64,000 bases of DNA from Sabellastarte sp. h YS-2021. Its lineage: Eukaryota; Annelida; Polychaeta; Sabellida; Sabellidae. This document shows, in pieces, positions 22,566 to 35,280 of the stretch. The stretch spans positions 61,486,255 to 61,550,254 of the forward strand of contig OZ024933.1 in assembly GCA_964017235.1 (NCBI GenBank), given 5' to 3'. The translations under genes were made by a program, and so were the position numbers. Position 1 is the stretch's first letter; every line of letters starts with the position of its first letter. The notes below the pieces were generated by a model that was given only the letters and a program-made list of their open reading frames with translations, had not been told where the DNA came from and did not search any database.

Positions 22566-24494
22566 ATGCACACATCCGATTAAAGGCTCAACGAATTGTC
22601 AACTGTAATTCTGTACTTTTTTCCTTCTAATAAGTAAAACTCTTAGCTGAGAGTTTTGTTTTGAAAAAAATTCTTTGCACAATTTCAAATACAGAGAATA
22701 TTTGCCTGAATAAATATCTCATATATTTGGTTTGACTTAAACAGAATACCTTGGTTGAGGTTTGCAGAGACAATAACTTGCTCTTAAGCGTGCCCTTTAA
22801 TATAACTTTTGACATGGTTTATTATACTCAGAGAGATATATAATTTAATTATTTGACAAATTTCCATAAAATAAAAGGAGAATCAGTAAAGTTATTTTGC
22901 TTTTGAACTGTTACATTTCGACTTGTCTGGTACATATAATTCAAGGGGCGTAGTTTATGTGTTTTGTTAGAATTACTAATGAGATTATACAATACCCCAT
23001 CCCCTAACAAATGTTACACATAACCACAGCTTTCTGAAAATTAGTGCATACCAAATAAAATATCCTGGCTCCTCCCCTGAATTTAGGTGCCACTGTATCA
23101 AGTGTGTAACCCATGTCACAGGCAATGGGAAATTTGTAATATGTCTTGCAGCGACATGTGGTGAAATTATCTTATATGTACCTCCAAAGCAATTAGTTAT
23201 TACTATTAATTTAAATTTCACGCAAGGAAAATCTGTCAATGTGCATGATGATCCAGATTTTCCCAAAAGTATAAAGTATTTGTGTGTTTTTGGAAACAGT
23301 GTAAACTATTGTACACTTAAATTATATTCATATATTGGTGTACGTTAGAGATTCCATACACCAATACTATATATGTAATGTACGTGTGGGGGTTTCATAA
23401 TAATGATTAAATGTTTCATTGCACGTGACCTTGTCTTCTTGCAAAAGGACAAGAAATTTGATTGATTTCCTCCCTTGTGTAACAGGCACTATGGGTGTTG
23501 CATAAGTAGACAGATACCAGGGTTACACATGCACGAATTAAACGAACAAAACTTCAATAACCCATAGATTGATAAAATCGGCAATAATTTGAAATTGGCT
23601 ATTGTCAGATGTTAATAGCTAAGCTGAAAGTATTATAAAATCCAAAATATGAAAGTTCTGTTTTTAATACTGGTTCAAGGTATACAATAAATTATTAGCA
23701 TATTTTATTTTCTAAGTTGTATTACATTGAAAAACAGTTGTGATAAAATGAAAAAAAAAAATACGCGGGAATCGAGAGGTAAAGATTAAAATAATCAAGA
23801 AGCGACTTAATTATAATCTCTCAGAATCGGTTTTTAATAAAAGTGAAAATGATTAAGTTAAACAATAAAATTTCCAGTTTACTTTACAATCCATATGACA
23901 CATACAAGGTGTATAGTAATTACAATGAAGACAAAAAAGAACTGATCAACAAAACAAAGAACAGTTAAGTATTTTAACCACAAATTATATACTGTTAAAT
24001 TTTGCTGGAGGCACTTAATTGTTTCCCCCCTGAGGAATCTTGTAGGTGTGACCTAGACAAACACTGACCCATTTTAAATACAGCTTCAGGTTTTTCCGAT
24101 CATTTCATGTGTTTGTGTCATATAGTAGGCAGGTCAGGTACAAAGTAGGTAGGTTTTAACATTAGCTGTAACAACAGATTTTCATTGTATAATTTAAGGG
24201 TTAATTATAATTGCGAATGATGCATTATCATTTTACCTAATATTATATATATAGTCTACTTAATATTCTAACAAGTTTAACTTGTATTGTGTTTGTTTCT
24301 TCTGCATTTTCGGTAAATAGATGTGCATCACCAATGCATCTGATATACGTTACACTGAGTTTACTGCTTCAAATTTCTGCCATCAAAAGCTTTACACAAG
24401 ACTTAATTATCAGTTTTTGTTTGCTTATTGTGAAAGCTTGGGATACCGTCAGAATTTTAAATACAAATAAACACCTGTCTTCACTTTGTGCTTT
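22566..24494. other. Upstream region or 5' UTR intron of the lyase gene
   Basis: AT-rich, no coding motif. An inverted repeat (tatattggtgta ... tacaccaata) lies at about 23331-23370. A non-coding first exon of the lyase should lie in or before this region because a splice acceptor precedes the start codon. Confidence 0.4.
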
Positions 24495-24496
24495 CA
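24495..24496 (+). other. Splice acceptor before lyase start codon
   Basis: The tract cttcactttgtgctttcag is a strong pyrimidine tract plus AG, followed by tgaccATGG. It implies an upstream 5' UTR exon and argues against starting translation at the in-frame GTG at 24488. Confidence 0.7.
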
Positions 24497-24502
24497 GTGA
24501 CC

Positions 24503-25969
24503 ATGGCTGAAAATAAGCAACCGTTCAGGAGCCTAGTGCTTAAACTATTGCAAGGATACAGAAAGGTAACAGATGACATCAGTTTAACTGGATGTGACTT
24601 GACCATTGCACAACTTTACCATATGAAGAAGTCAGGTCATCCTAGTGTCAGCATTGACAAAGATTCAATAGATGTCATGATAGAGAACTGTCAGTATTTG
24701 GAACAAAAGGTAAAGCAAGGCTGTGTGATATATGGAGTAAATACTGGGTATGGTGGCAGTGCTGATGTCAGATCCAATGATATCATTGAAGTCCAGCGTT
24801 CCCTGATCAGACATCTGAATGCTGGGTTTGGTGACAGCTTGCCAAGTGCTTTAGTAAGGGCTGTGATGGTTGTTCGGGCAAACAGTCTCTGTCGTGCTTA
24901 TTCTGGAGCCAGACCTATTGTTCCACAACTACTTTGTGACATGGTTAACTCTGATATCATTCCTGTGGTGCCAAAGAGAGGATCAGTGAGTGCAAGTGGC
25001 GATCTGATGCCAACGTCTTATATTGCATCCTGCATGGTGGGTAGGGAGGATGCTAAGGTAGAATACCATGGGCAGGTCACGACAGCAACAGAAGCATTTA
25101 AAGATGCTGGTCTAGTGCATGTAACATTCCAAGCCAAAGAAGCATTAGCTGTCATTAACTCAGCCTCATTTTCCTCTTCCCTTGCTGCCTATGTTCTGTT
25201 TGATGCTTCAATTGCAGCTTTTCTCACTCAGGTTGCCACTGCATTGTCAGTGGAGGCTCTACAAGGACGGGTAGAAAGTTTTCATCCAACAATCCACAAT
25301 TGTCTCCCTCACCCTGGTCAGCAGGAAGTGGCACAGACAATTGCTTGCTTATTGAAGAGCTCTAAGTTTGCAATTCAGAAGCTAGAAGTTAACAGGAAGG
25401 ACAAAGCAGATGCCCTGAAACAAGACAGGTATGCCCTACGATCCTCACCACAATGGCTTGGGCCAACACTGGAAACTCTACAGGAGTCCATCCGAAGGGT
25501 TCAGATTGAGCTAAATAGTGCCAATGATAACCCTATCATAGACCACAGGAATGACGAAATCCTCCATGGAGCTAATTTCCAGGGCACTTCTGTAACAGTG
25601 GCTATGGACCAGGCCAGACAATCCGTTCAGCTATGTGGCAAGCTCCTGTTTGGACAAATGCAAGAAATTGTTAATTACACCATGAACAATGGACTGCCCC
25701 CAAATCTCAATGGCAGTGACATCACTACAGACTTTGGTTTTAAGGGCATGGACACTGCCATGGCTTCGTACATGTCTGAGCTGGATTTTCTGACCAATAA
25801 CATGAGTAACCATGTGCTGAGTACAGAGATGCACAACCAGGCTGTCAATTCCATGGCCTTAGTGTCTGCACGCTTTACACAACAAGCTGTGGGCATCCTT
25901 CAAATGATGTTATGCAACATAATGTGTGCACAGATACAAGCGATAGATCTAAGATGGCTCAAATCAGAG
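24503..25969 (+). CDS. Aromatic amino acid ammonia-lyase (PAL/TAL type), exon with MIO core
   Basis: MIO-dependent lyases remove ammonia from Phe, Tyr or His without an external cofactor. This exon encodes residues 1-489. Visible landmarks are YGVNTGYG with the catalytic Tyr77, the substrate-selectivity pair His104-Leu105 in LIRHLNAG, the MIO-forming triad Ala164-Ser165-Gly166 in GSVSASGDL, KQDRYALRSSPQWLGP, NSANDNPI, HGANFQGT and STEMHNQAVNS. These match plant and fungal PAL better than histidine ammonia-lyase, whose selectivity pair is Ser-His. The plant PAL pair is Phe-Leu; a His there marks tyrosine-using TAL and grass PTAL. The start has the Kozak context ACCATGG. The exon ends at tcagag followed by gtaag in phase 0. 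I infer a tyrosine or Phe/Tyr ammonia-lyase; an aminomutase is possible. Confidence 0.93.
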
Positions 25970-26149
25970 GTAAGAATAAGAATTCACCATGTATAGAATA
26001 TTGTTTGGTGGAATGTTGTGCAAGCTTTTACATTATAAATCTTCACGGAATTACTTTCTACAAAATGAAAAAAGATTCCATACACACATCTTTACAGTAA
26101 AAAATCTCTATTCTATATTAAAATCTATAATTATATCTAGAATCTCTGC

Positions 26150-26998
26150 CTTTAAAGACTGTGTGGGTATTGTTCTTACTCATGGCATTCAGCTTGGTAA
26201 GAAGAAAATCTTGTCCAGGGTATATCTGAGAAACTGCAGGAAGTTGTTACTTGGCAGGGACATTGGATGGGGGTGTAGGTTTACTATATGATGGTTTTGC
26301 CTTGATTTGACCTTTGACTTTGCTGTATTGACTTTGACCTTTGATTTATTGTAGGGGCTATTGTAGGATACTGTGAAGTGCAAAAAGTTGATACCTGGTA
26401 TGGTCATTGGTTATGGAATGAAGGACTACAGTCTCATGGTTTGACCTTGATTTGCTTTTTGACCTTGCCTCAGTGACGTTGATGTATAAAATCTTGTACC
26501 GGCTACATCCTGGAAATTGTAAGGTATAGGAAGTTGACACTTAGGACCATTGGTTGGAGAAGGTGTACAAAGACATGGTATAACCCCTTGGTTTGACCTT
26601 GAACTTGGCTCTGCAAGAATGTTTTCTACTGTCATATTTAAGACATATTTCTGTCATAAAGAAATATAGATTTCTGGAACTGATTATTATTAGAACTTTT
26701 ACCTAGTAGTGCAGTGTTCATTGACTGATATACTCCAATTAAGAAACTTTACAGATTAATAACTTTTATTAATTAATGCTGCCATCTTGCTGTTGAATTG
26801 TCTTATGTTTTATCTTTACATACATTTTCTCTCTGTTAAGCATAATTTCTCCTGCATTGTGACATAACTTGCTCTGTGTTGAAAATCTGCTTATCTTTGT
26901 AATGTGTCTTACCCTTATCTTTGTCTTGTGTGTCTCATGGTTTCCTAACACTATTTCCTCAGAGTGTAGGGTGTGGGCATCTCTGATGCTATTTTCTT
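26150..26998 (+). mobile_element. HT-III element copy 2, inside lyase intron
   Basis: The left end is degraded (agactgtgtgggtattgttc, compare agggctgtcgggatattatt in copy 1). The core has about three units with gtatatctgagaaactgcag, gttgatacctggtatggtca and tttgaccttgatttg phrases. The end agtgtagggtgtgggcatct then ctgatgctatttt matches the tail of copy 1. Non-coding. Confidence 0.6.
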
Positions 26999-27412
26999 TT
27001 TTCACAAAATTTTCTTTGTGAAAGTCAGGTTGCACATGTTCATCATGCATTGCCTTATTGTTGAGCAAAAATTTCCTTATAACAGATCTTAGGTAATAGA
27101 TGTTAGATAATAGGGCAGCATATGTGTATTTCATTAGACATTATTTACAACCAGTGTCCACAATTTCTCTCCACAAACACCACTTTTACACCAAAGAGAA
27201 AACTGTAATTTTAGTTTGATTATATATGACCTTTACAAGTTACAGGATTGCAACATTTCTAAGGTTGAATTTGCCTTTTAATTTTAACAAAACTTTATCC
27301 AATATTGTTGAAGCATCGTATCAAAAGGGATTTCTTTCCATGTTCAAGATATTTTTACATGTACATACTATGTACAGAACAGTTTAAAATATCTTCTACA
27401 TTTTTTTTGCAG

Positions 27413-27424
27413 ATTTCAAAACAA
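27413..27424 (+). CDS. Lyase candidate microexon, 12 bp (Ile-Ser-Lys-Gln)
   Basis: The acceptor ttttttttgcag at 27401-27412 is followed by atttcaaaacaa and then the strong donor gtaagt at 27425. The piece is 12 bp, phase 0 on both sides, and adds ISKQ between DLRWLKSE and VEFTLDS. The family has a helix at this position (DLR.LEENLK in plants), so a few extra residues fit. The flanking exons also join in frame without it, so it may be alternative or, less likely, a chance match to splice consensus. Confidence 0.6.
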
Positions 27425-27602
27425 GTAAGTGTTGTACTGTAAAGATTTACTACATTCTCAGGCTGTCATCCATTTTTATTCTGGGTACATCAAGCATTCT
27501 ACTGGAAGAGTGTGAATGGGTTACTAACAACCATACTGATAAATCTTGAGCATTGATGTATTATACATGTTATAATATTGCACTAGTTTCGTTATATTCT
27601 AG

Positions 27603-27864
27603 GTTGAATTTACTCTTGACTCACTGTTTGACAAAAACCATCTCACTGATTTAAGTGAATTAAGTCTTATCAGAAAATCCTTTCCTTGGTACAACTTCGC
27701 CTTCAATGCCAAAAGCACAGCAGAAAGCTTACTGAATGTGATCCCAACCAACGGACTGGACAAGGAGCTTTTCTGTGCTGAGCTAGAAAGAAGCATGAAT
27801 CGACTGATGAAGAAAACCAGGGACAATAAGCACCTAGCAGAAGTGGAAAGTCGTATGGGAAAAG
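27603..27864 (+). CDS. Aromatic amino acid ammonia-lyase, C-terminal helical exon
   Basis: The acceptor is ttatattctag at 27601-27602; the exon reads VEFTLDSLFDKNHL... and ends MGKG at the donor aaaag/gtactt, phase 1. Lengths agree: 262 bp here plus 173 bp in the last exon make 145 codons including the stop. This is the C-terminal helical extension that distinguishes eukaryotic PAL-type enzymes from shorter bacterial HAL and TAL. No stop or frameshift. The following intron is 11,031 bp and contains DIRS-B and DIRS-C. Confidence 0.85.
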
Positions 27865-28179
27865 GTACTTGAGGAAATGAAAACTAGTCAGATACTTGTT
27901 AAAGAATACATAATTTTATTGCATTAATATGTCTTACAAAACAGACCATTGCCACAGGTAGGGCGCAAGTCTGTCCCGCCAAACTTCAGAAAAAGATGTA
28001 CCCCGTCTCCTCCAGTAGCACCGGCTCCATTTCCCCCTTTACTCACCAGGGGCTAGTGCCTCCCATACATGCCAGGTGGCTATGCCTTAATTTCCTCTTT
28101 TTTGTTTGGCGCATTCCAAACAGACACTTAAAAAGGCAGTCTTTCTAATTCTTCGATATTTGTGTTAATTCAAGGGTTT

Positions 28180-30085
28180 TTTGTGTGCCAGAGCATTTCT
28201 TTTGTGGATCCATCTCCTGTTACTGTCATTGGACCCACTGACACTGACATTATGCATACTTCTAAGTTCTAACACTTCTCCAGTCAAGGCTACAACTAAA
28301 GCTTCTGATCAACAATTGTCTTCCCACTTCACCAGGCTCGAAGCTGTATTAGCATCTGTGGGTGCTCTTCCCCCTTCTCATCAGAAAGGCCATGTTTTCT
28401 GCTGCCAGGGTCTCAACTCCCCAGTTGATTGGTCTCTACTACTAACTTTATCATGCAATCTACACCCCTCACCACTGTTACTGCTTTGGCTAGCCACAAT
28501 GCCCCTGGTTCAGACCCTGATTCTCCCCAGTTGAACTGGTTCGGTTGACCCGAGACTTTCTTTTTGCTAAGAGTCCCTCTGCGTCAGCAGACGTGGTACA
28601 AACTCCTGTTTCCTGGCATATCCCGGTTAGTTCAGCTGATCAGGCTGACCACCCTCAGGAACCTCTAGCTTCCTCTTAAGCGGCAGAGGGAAGTGCTACT
28701 TGGTCAGTTAGCCGCCAGCAGGCTCCTCATCAGGCCTTCCTGCCGGGTCAAGTCTTCTCATAGATCCTGGTTGCCAGCTCTACCCTGAATTCAAGCCAGA
28801 CTCAGAAACCTTCTCAACATATTTCTTAGGCCTTCACTACAGTCTGAAACTGGCCGACTGTCTTTTCAGATCAAGTAGACGGGATGTTAACCCTCAGGCC
28901 CTGGGTGATCAACGATATTCTTCACCTCTGGTAAATCTGTACCCGGACCAGGACTCAGAACTTCATAGCTGGATGCTTTGTCAGCCACTCCCTCCAACCA
29001 AGTTCCAGTTTCCTATGAGGATTTGCAGGAAGTTCCTTCTTGCTAAGAAGCTGACCCAGCTGACTTCAGAGTATCTTCAGTCTGAGGACCAAAGTTTCAA
29101 AGAGACTGTACATTGGCATTAGACCTTAAATGAAGTGGTCGTTCAACCCTTGGGCAGGCAGGCGGTCTCAACCGACCATTGAGGTCTCTGTTGCTATACC
29201 AGCGGACCACTAGTTCTGCTTCAAGTTGAACAGATGAATCTGCATCTCAGTCAAGGTCATGCCTCCAACACAGGTGACTGAAACTGGCTTCAGACCAATC
29301 AATTCATCAAACCACCCAAATCACAGGCGGGTATGCCATGCACCCTGGACCTGAGCCCTGTGTTACTAGAATAGGGTAATCAATCAAAAAGTAGTCGGGC
29401 AAAGCTTCCCCACTCAATAGTGCCTTCACAAGTGTCTCTTTCCCTTCTCGTCCTATCTCTAGAGACCATGCACAAGTGGGAGAAATCTTTTAAGGAATCT
29501 ACAGTTGTCTGCGACCAGGCTGCAACCTTCAATATGTGTGTTAGCAAAGTATAGGATGAAGTCCAAGACAACCCCAAACTTTTGTTTGGTGAATGCAGTA
29601 AAGGAAAATCTTCCTGGAAGACAGATAAAGCTCTTCTGCTTTTCAGCAAAATGTCCACTTTGTGCAGGCAATTTCCTCCTACACCAGGGCTCTTTCCCAG
29701 AAAACTACAAGCCCGGGGTCAAGCCGTATACTTGGTACCCTCTCAGAAACAGTCCTCCCTATCACTCAGCCTTATTCCCCGATGCAGTCATTGCAAAGGC
29801 TGAAGAGGACATTGTCAAATCTGAGACTGATGCCCGTCTCTCCTCAACCTGGTTCATGTTCTGGTAGGAGCAGACACAAAAATGGTCATTATCAGTCTTA
29901 CAAGTGAACTGGTCCAAGCACAAGGATGGTAAGAAGAAGTCACCTCAGGCTCAGGACAAAACTCAGGATATGCCCGCATGGCATAGTTTTTGGCAGCAGG
30001 ACCAACTTCTCCAGAGGCATGGATCAGGTGCTCCCAAGCATGGTAGTGGCTCTTTCAGGGGAAAATACAAGCAAAACAAATGACA
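28180..30085 (+). pseudogene. gag-region relic of DIRS-B
   Basis: It lies between the 5' inverted repeat and the RT relic and ends with a GSFRGKYKQNK-like basic tail, compare FRGPHKKRGS at the end of DIRS-E gag. Several short frames are broken by stops. The assignment rests on position and the basic tail. Confidence 0.5.
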
Positions 30086-30589
30086 GTTACAGTTAGTTAA
30101 ATCTTCCACAGAGTCTGTGGAGCGTACTGACTTTGTTTCTCTTAGCTGTAATGATCAGTGTTCTGACAGTGAGAAGACTCAGATAAAACTGATGAACAAA
30201 ACAAATATTGTAAATTGCATGTGTGTTGTAATTCTTGTTTTTGATTGTCTTTTCAAGGACGTCCATAGAAGAAAGGAGTAAGTCACACAAGGAGAAAGAA
30301 CAAAAGAAAGGCTGTAAATCATGCTTCTTTTGTAAATCACTTGTGCTCTGCTGCTCCTGTAGAAAGTGTCCACAAGGATATCCAAAATCTGCCTGTGGGA
30401 GGATGTCTGAAAGAATTCTGGCAAATCTGGGCCTCCAAGGTGCAAGCCCAAGTGTAGTGTCCATTCCTGAAAAACAATTACAACCTTCCCTTTAGTATAA
30501 ACCTCCCTCAACCAGAAACCCTTTAGTCAAAAGCGGATATGCAAATTCCCTCAGGAACAGCTACCTGCAGGAGGCATAGCATTCCCTTT

Positions 30590-31260
30590 TAGACAAGCAG
30601 GCCATGGAGCTGGTCAAGGTTGAATCCTCTCTTGCCTTTTAGAACCACATTTTCTTGGTCCCCAAGCCAAACAACAAGTGGCGCCCCCTCAGTTCTCTGA
30701 ACAAGTTCCTGAAGGTCCAAACCATCAAAATGGAAATTCCAAAATGGGTCATCTCCCTAGATTTCAGTGACACCTTCTTTTACATCCCTATAAGTCAGAG
30801 CTCAAGAAAATATCCTAGGTTCCACTGTCAGAATCAGACCTTCCAGTTTGCAGCCCTACCTTTTGGCCTATCCACAGCTCAAATGGAGTTTACCATTGTG
30901 GTAAAGGAGGTCAAACTTGTGGCTCAGACTCATTTTATTCAGATTCATCAGTATTTGAACGACCGGCTCATCTTGGCCCAGGACAGACATATAACCAACA
31001 CATCCAGTCCCTCCTTGCCCTTTGTCAGGAGCTAAGCAGAGTTGTCAACCTACAAAATCAGAACTAGATCCTCAACAAGTCTTCAATTTTGTAGGTTAGC
31101 AATAGGACATAAACAAGGATGAGGCTATAAAATCAGACTTTGTTCCCTGCTTTGGAGACTTCTGTCCTGGTTCAACCAGAGGAATATTGTCCTACAGGCA
31201 CGCCACATTCCAGGGAAGTTGAATGTGATTGCAGACAAGCTATCTCATTATGTCAGAAGG
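30590..31260 (+). pseudogene. Reverse transcriptase and RNase H relic of DIRS-B
   Basis: An open stretch (30655-31035) reads VPKPNNKWRPLSSLNKFLK, ISLDFSDTFFYIPI, FQFAALPFGLSTAQ and IHQYLND. The catalytic YLDD is altered to YLND. About 30 codons of the RNase H end (HIPGKLNVIADKLS) follow near 31205-31250. The middle of RNase H is deleted. Confidence 0.85.
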
Positions 31261-31439
31261 AATGGTCTCTTCACCATATCTGAAAATGGTGTAATACAGA
31301 TGAAATCAAACCTTTTGCCACTGGGTACAACAGGAAATTTCTCCTGTTCATGTCCCAGTGATGGCAAATTATGTAAACAAGATTCTGTTCGAGAATAATA
31401 CAGATAGCCCTACATACTGTGGTTTTGGAATCTATTGAT

Positions 31440-31565
31440 CCCATCAGGTGAACTTTAAGACACAATCTATAAACCAGAGAGCCGACTTCCTCCTGTATCT
31501 TTTCCAGAAGAAGCTTCAACCATCCACCATAGATCAGGTTACAGAACTGCCATAGCAGATGAGGT
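31440..31565 (+). pseudogene. Tyrosine recombinase fragment of DIRS-B
   Basis: Only the N-terminal piece ADFLLYLFQKKLQPSTIDQ survives, matching DFLMYLFQDWKLQPNTIDG of DIRS-C. The catalytic half is missing. Confidence 0.7.
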
Positions 31566-31786
31566 TAACTTTATCACTTAGGTCCCATAGTGGCAGCTCA
31601 GCAAAATCACAATTGACTGCTGACCATTAGGACTTTATTACCTCCCATTGTATTTGTCTCAAATATTCGAGGAGGTATCTCTTAGAAGGGTAGAAGGGTT
31701 TCCCTTTTCCAGACCTCAGATAATACACCAGAACCTCATGCCAGTCTGAGAGTAAGATGTTTTTGCTTCCCTGATCTAGTGCCATC

Positions 31787-31822
31787 GTGATATGACCTGT
31801 ACAGTGTTGAAAGCGACGTAAA
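31787..31822 (+). repeat. Dispersed SINE-like block
   Basis: gatatgacctgtacagtgtt followed by gaaagcgacgtaaa repeats the block found twice at 3535 and 3618. It lies inside DIRS-B and looks like a separate small insertion. Confidence 0.55.
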
Positions 31823-32267
31823 CCCCTGATCTAGTGGGGGTGGTGTACCTGGTCCAGTTTGGTAACCAGTCAAACCCAGGACCTAATAATCCTCCCTAGA
31901 GTTCTATCTTGTCCCTCCAGTAACCTAACCACCATCCTTCCAGTAGTTTTTCTGGTAATAGTCTGTTAGGTAAGATGTAAGTAAATTTGCAAATTTAATA
32001 AGTAAATTAAATTTTTATATTAAGTTAATACCCTATCCAATGGACAATTGCTAATCCGGTCAGCGCAGACCGGCCCGCCAAACGCCAGAAAAAGACGTCC
32101 TGTGTTTCCACCGGCCAGGCCGGTCCCAGTACTGTGCATTCGCCAGGTGGCGCATGGTATTTACTTCCTGTCTAGACAACATGACGTCAGCATCTTTTTC
32201 GTTGTCTAAACCTATTAGACCCCTAGTAAGCTGATTGCGGGGTCGGTGGGAGGATCTTGTGTGTCCA

Positions 32268-32350
32268 TTGGATAGGGTATTAACTTATAAAAATTTAATT
32301 TACTTATTAAATTTGCTATTTTATTGCGTTAATACATCCTACCCAATGGA
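32268..32350 (-). repeat. Internal complementary region of DIRS-C
   Basis: tccattggatagggtattaa followed by AT-rich sequence, attttattgcg (32318-32328), and taatacatcctacccaatgg. The left half is the reverse complement of the left terminus and the right half that of the right terminus, as in a joined circle. Confidence 0.85.
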
Positions 32351-32759
32351 CAATTGCTGAATAACTACCGCTTGGTCGGCGGGTAAGTTACTAGGGACTT
32401 ATGTGAACTCACAAGTAATAGCAAATTTTAACCTACGGTCTAGGCTGACTTTGTCAGGAGACCTATAGGCCCAGGCCTGGGTTGACCTTATGGTCAGGAA
32501 ACCCTGCAAGGCCATGGTGGTTGCCAGCAGCCAGTTACCCGGGGCTATACCGCCGTCGCCCCCCCCCCCCTTTTTGCAGACCTGCTCTGAGGTAGGGGAA
32601 GAGAGGGATTAGTTCAGTCCCAGAGTGCAAATAAACCTCCCGAAGGAAGCACGCCACACCTAATTCTTATGTACATAAGAACTGTTTATACATATATATA
32701 TAAATCTCCTCAATCTAAGGGCCCTTTGTGGATCTGCTGAGCAGCCACTACCGAGCCCA

Positions 32760-33990
32760 ATTGGTAAAGCTCTGAGTCAGCCCAAGCCACGCCCTTCAGA
32801 TAGAACTGTGTGAAGGTATTATGTGACTTCAATAGCAGGCTGACAAGATTGGATCTAAGGAGACTCCCGACTGGAAGACCTTAGAAGCAGCAAAAGGCCC
32901 TGACATCATGGGCTTTAACCTGATGTGAAGTGTGGGCCTCCTGGTCGGAGAGCTCATAACATAGGATCTCAGTCTGCTTGATTCAAGAGGAGATAGTGGC
33001 AGGTGAGATGTCTTTGTTGAAACCTTTCTTAAAGGAGACAAAACCCACCTCCTTATTCTGCCTGAGATTGGAGGTCCTGTCCACATAGTAGCGCAATGCT
33101 CTGACCGGACAGAGGGACCTGTCAGACTCGAGAGATCTATCTACAGTTGGGACCAGGGCTGTTATACCCCTTGGGGCCACACTGTCTGGACCCTCTTTGG
33201 CCACCTGATTCTTGGAAAGAAAGCTAGGTGATTGGTACAGGGACACCTTTGACCAGTCAGATTGGTGTCTAATATTTCTGTTTTGCCAAGCATGTATCTC
33301 ACTTCTACACTTGCCCGACCCCAGGGCCAAGCGGAAAAATGTCTTGAAGGTCAAATGCTTCAAGGAGGCCTCTTTAATTGGTTCAAAATGAACCTTGTCA
33401 GCTGGTGCAAAAACCAGGGAGAGGTTCCAGGAGGGGATTCCCTTCCGGCCTTTGGATCTGTCTCAGTGGAAACTATCCAGGAGACGAGTGATATTTTCAT
33501 CCTTACTGATATTGATGGGTGAATTTCCCAGTCTATCAGCAATGGCTGACCTGTAACCATCAATGGTATTGGGCTGCAACTTCCAGTCCTGAAACAGGTA
33601 CATAAGGAAGTCAGCAACTGACTTTACTGGGGGGCCCCGAAGTCCACCTGAGGAGTGATACATCACTTTGTAAAAAGGCCCACTTGCCTTATAGACTGAT
33701 CTGATTGATTCCCTTTGAGGAGCCTCAATTCTTGCTGTCACTGCCTCAGACAAGCCCCGCTCCTCGATTGCTGAGGCTCTAGGACCCATGCATGAAGATT
33801 CAGATTTGTCAGATTTCTGTGAGGGATCTGATTGAATGGCTGTCAACAGGTTGGGCAGATAGGGCAGGCTCAGTGGGATTTGGCTGGACATGGCCACTTG
33901 ATCCCAAAACCAAGGCATGTTGGGCCACCCCGGAGCAATCAGAATGATTCTCTTGCACGGGGAGTCCTGCAACTCCTCCACCACTTTGCC
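32760..33990 (-). pseudogene. Tyrosine recombinase of DIRS-C, frameshifted
   Basis: Long open pieces read VYKASGPFYKV..., ADFLMYLFQDWKLQPNTIDG, LALGSGKCRSEIHAWQ (catalytic Arg), CPVRALRYYVDRTSNLRQNK, SFKKGFNKDISPATISS, an HDV-like HxxR box, and finally SHNTFTQFYLKGVAW with the nucleophile Tyr (about 32785-32815). A missing G in the CxWK codons near 32835 and other shifts break the frame. After the Tyr motif it continues ADSELYQLGSVVAAQQI, which shows what is missing in DIRS-E. Confidence 0.85.
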
Positions 33991-33993
33991 CAA

Positions 33994-35280
33994 TATGGTG
34001 GATGGTGGGAAGGTGTATGCTTCCAGATCCTACCATGGCCGACTGAGTGCATCCACTGCTGTGGCCAGGGGATCCGGTACCGGTGACACAAACAGAGGCA
34101 ACTTGTTGTTGAACCTCATGGCAATTAAGTCTATTTGGGGCCGGTGCCACCTGCTGCATATTTAGTGGAAGACCTCTGGAAGGAGAAACCACTCTGTTTG
34201 GATGGTCTGGCCTAGCCTGGATAGCTTGTCTGCTACCACGTTCAGCCGGCCTGGAATGTGTCGGGCTTAGAGTCACTTGTTTCCTGGTACACCAGGTCAA
34301 GATTCTCCATAGTAGGGCACAAGAGGGCCCGACCTCATGCCTCCTTCCTTGTTTATGTATGACACTACTGTGGTGTTGTCGGTTGCTACAAGTACTATCT
34401 TGTTTGAGCAAAGGTCTTGGAACTCTTTTAAAGCCAGAAAGACTGTTTTAAGTTCTAGATAGTTTATATGCAGCTTGCTTCCCGGAAGGGACCCAGTTCC
34501 TCCTGCAGTGTGCTCGTTTAAGTGAGCGCCCCACCCTTCTATTGATGCGTCTGTAAATATTTGCAGAGCATGTTTTATTGGGTGTAATGGTTGGCCTGTA
34601 AGTACATTGTCTTCCTTCAGCCACCATTGTAAATGGGGTTGCAGGGACCTGGGGACTTGGATCACCTTTTCTAGTAATTCTGGTACCCTCCAGTTGTTTT
34701 TGAGATACCACTGTATGGGTCTCACATGAAGTTGGCCTAGATGAACTAGCTTTTCTGTAGCTGTTAGTATCCTATCAAGGACATGAACTCCCGGACCGGG
34801 CAAGCCGGTGGGGATAGCCGTTTTAGCATAGTCTCTTGAAGGTTCTGCCACCGGTCCAGAGTCAGTCGGAACCGATCAGACAGATCAAAATCGAAGTCTT
34901 GTTGGGGCTCCAGCTCTGATTTCTCTAAGTTCATCAGCCGACCCATTTGTTGACACATTATTTACTAGTTCCTGTGTATGTTGGAGACAAGCCTGGTGGG
35001 ATCTGGCTCTCACCAACCAGTTGTCTAGGTACTGGTGGATTCTTAAATCTTTGTGTATGGCCATCAGTTTCACCTACTTTGGAGTCACGGTGAACTCCAA
35101 GGGTGCTGTGGACAGACCGAATGGCAGGGCCTTGAACTGGTATGCCCGACCTTGGATGTGAAATCTCAGGTATTTCCTGGATTGTTCCTGTAGGTATATG
35201 GAAGTGGGCGTCCTTGAAATCTACTGAGGTAACCCACTCCCCTTGGTCTCAGAAAGGCTTGGTTTGTCCAGACCTAAAAT
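33994..35280 (-). pseudogene. RT and RNase H of DIRS-C, broken
   Basis: Readable pieces in shifting frames are KLMAIHKDLRIHQYLDNWLV (RT catalytic YLDD as YLDN), an RNase H stretch with the acidic residues in FTDAS, YLELK and ATDNTTVV at 34297-34570, ADKLSRL-like and APGWPNMPWFWDQV. The order matches DIRS-E. It is inactive by frameshifts. Confidence 0.85.

Noticed and set aside
24488-24502. Upstream in-frame GTG as lyase start
   Set aside because: It lies in the polypyrimidine tract of a splice acceptor; the ATG at 24503 has ideal context.
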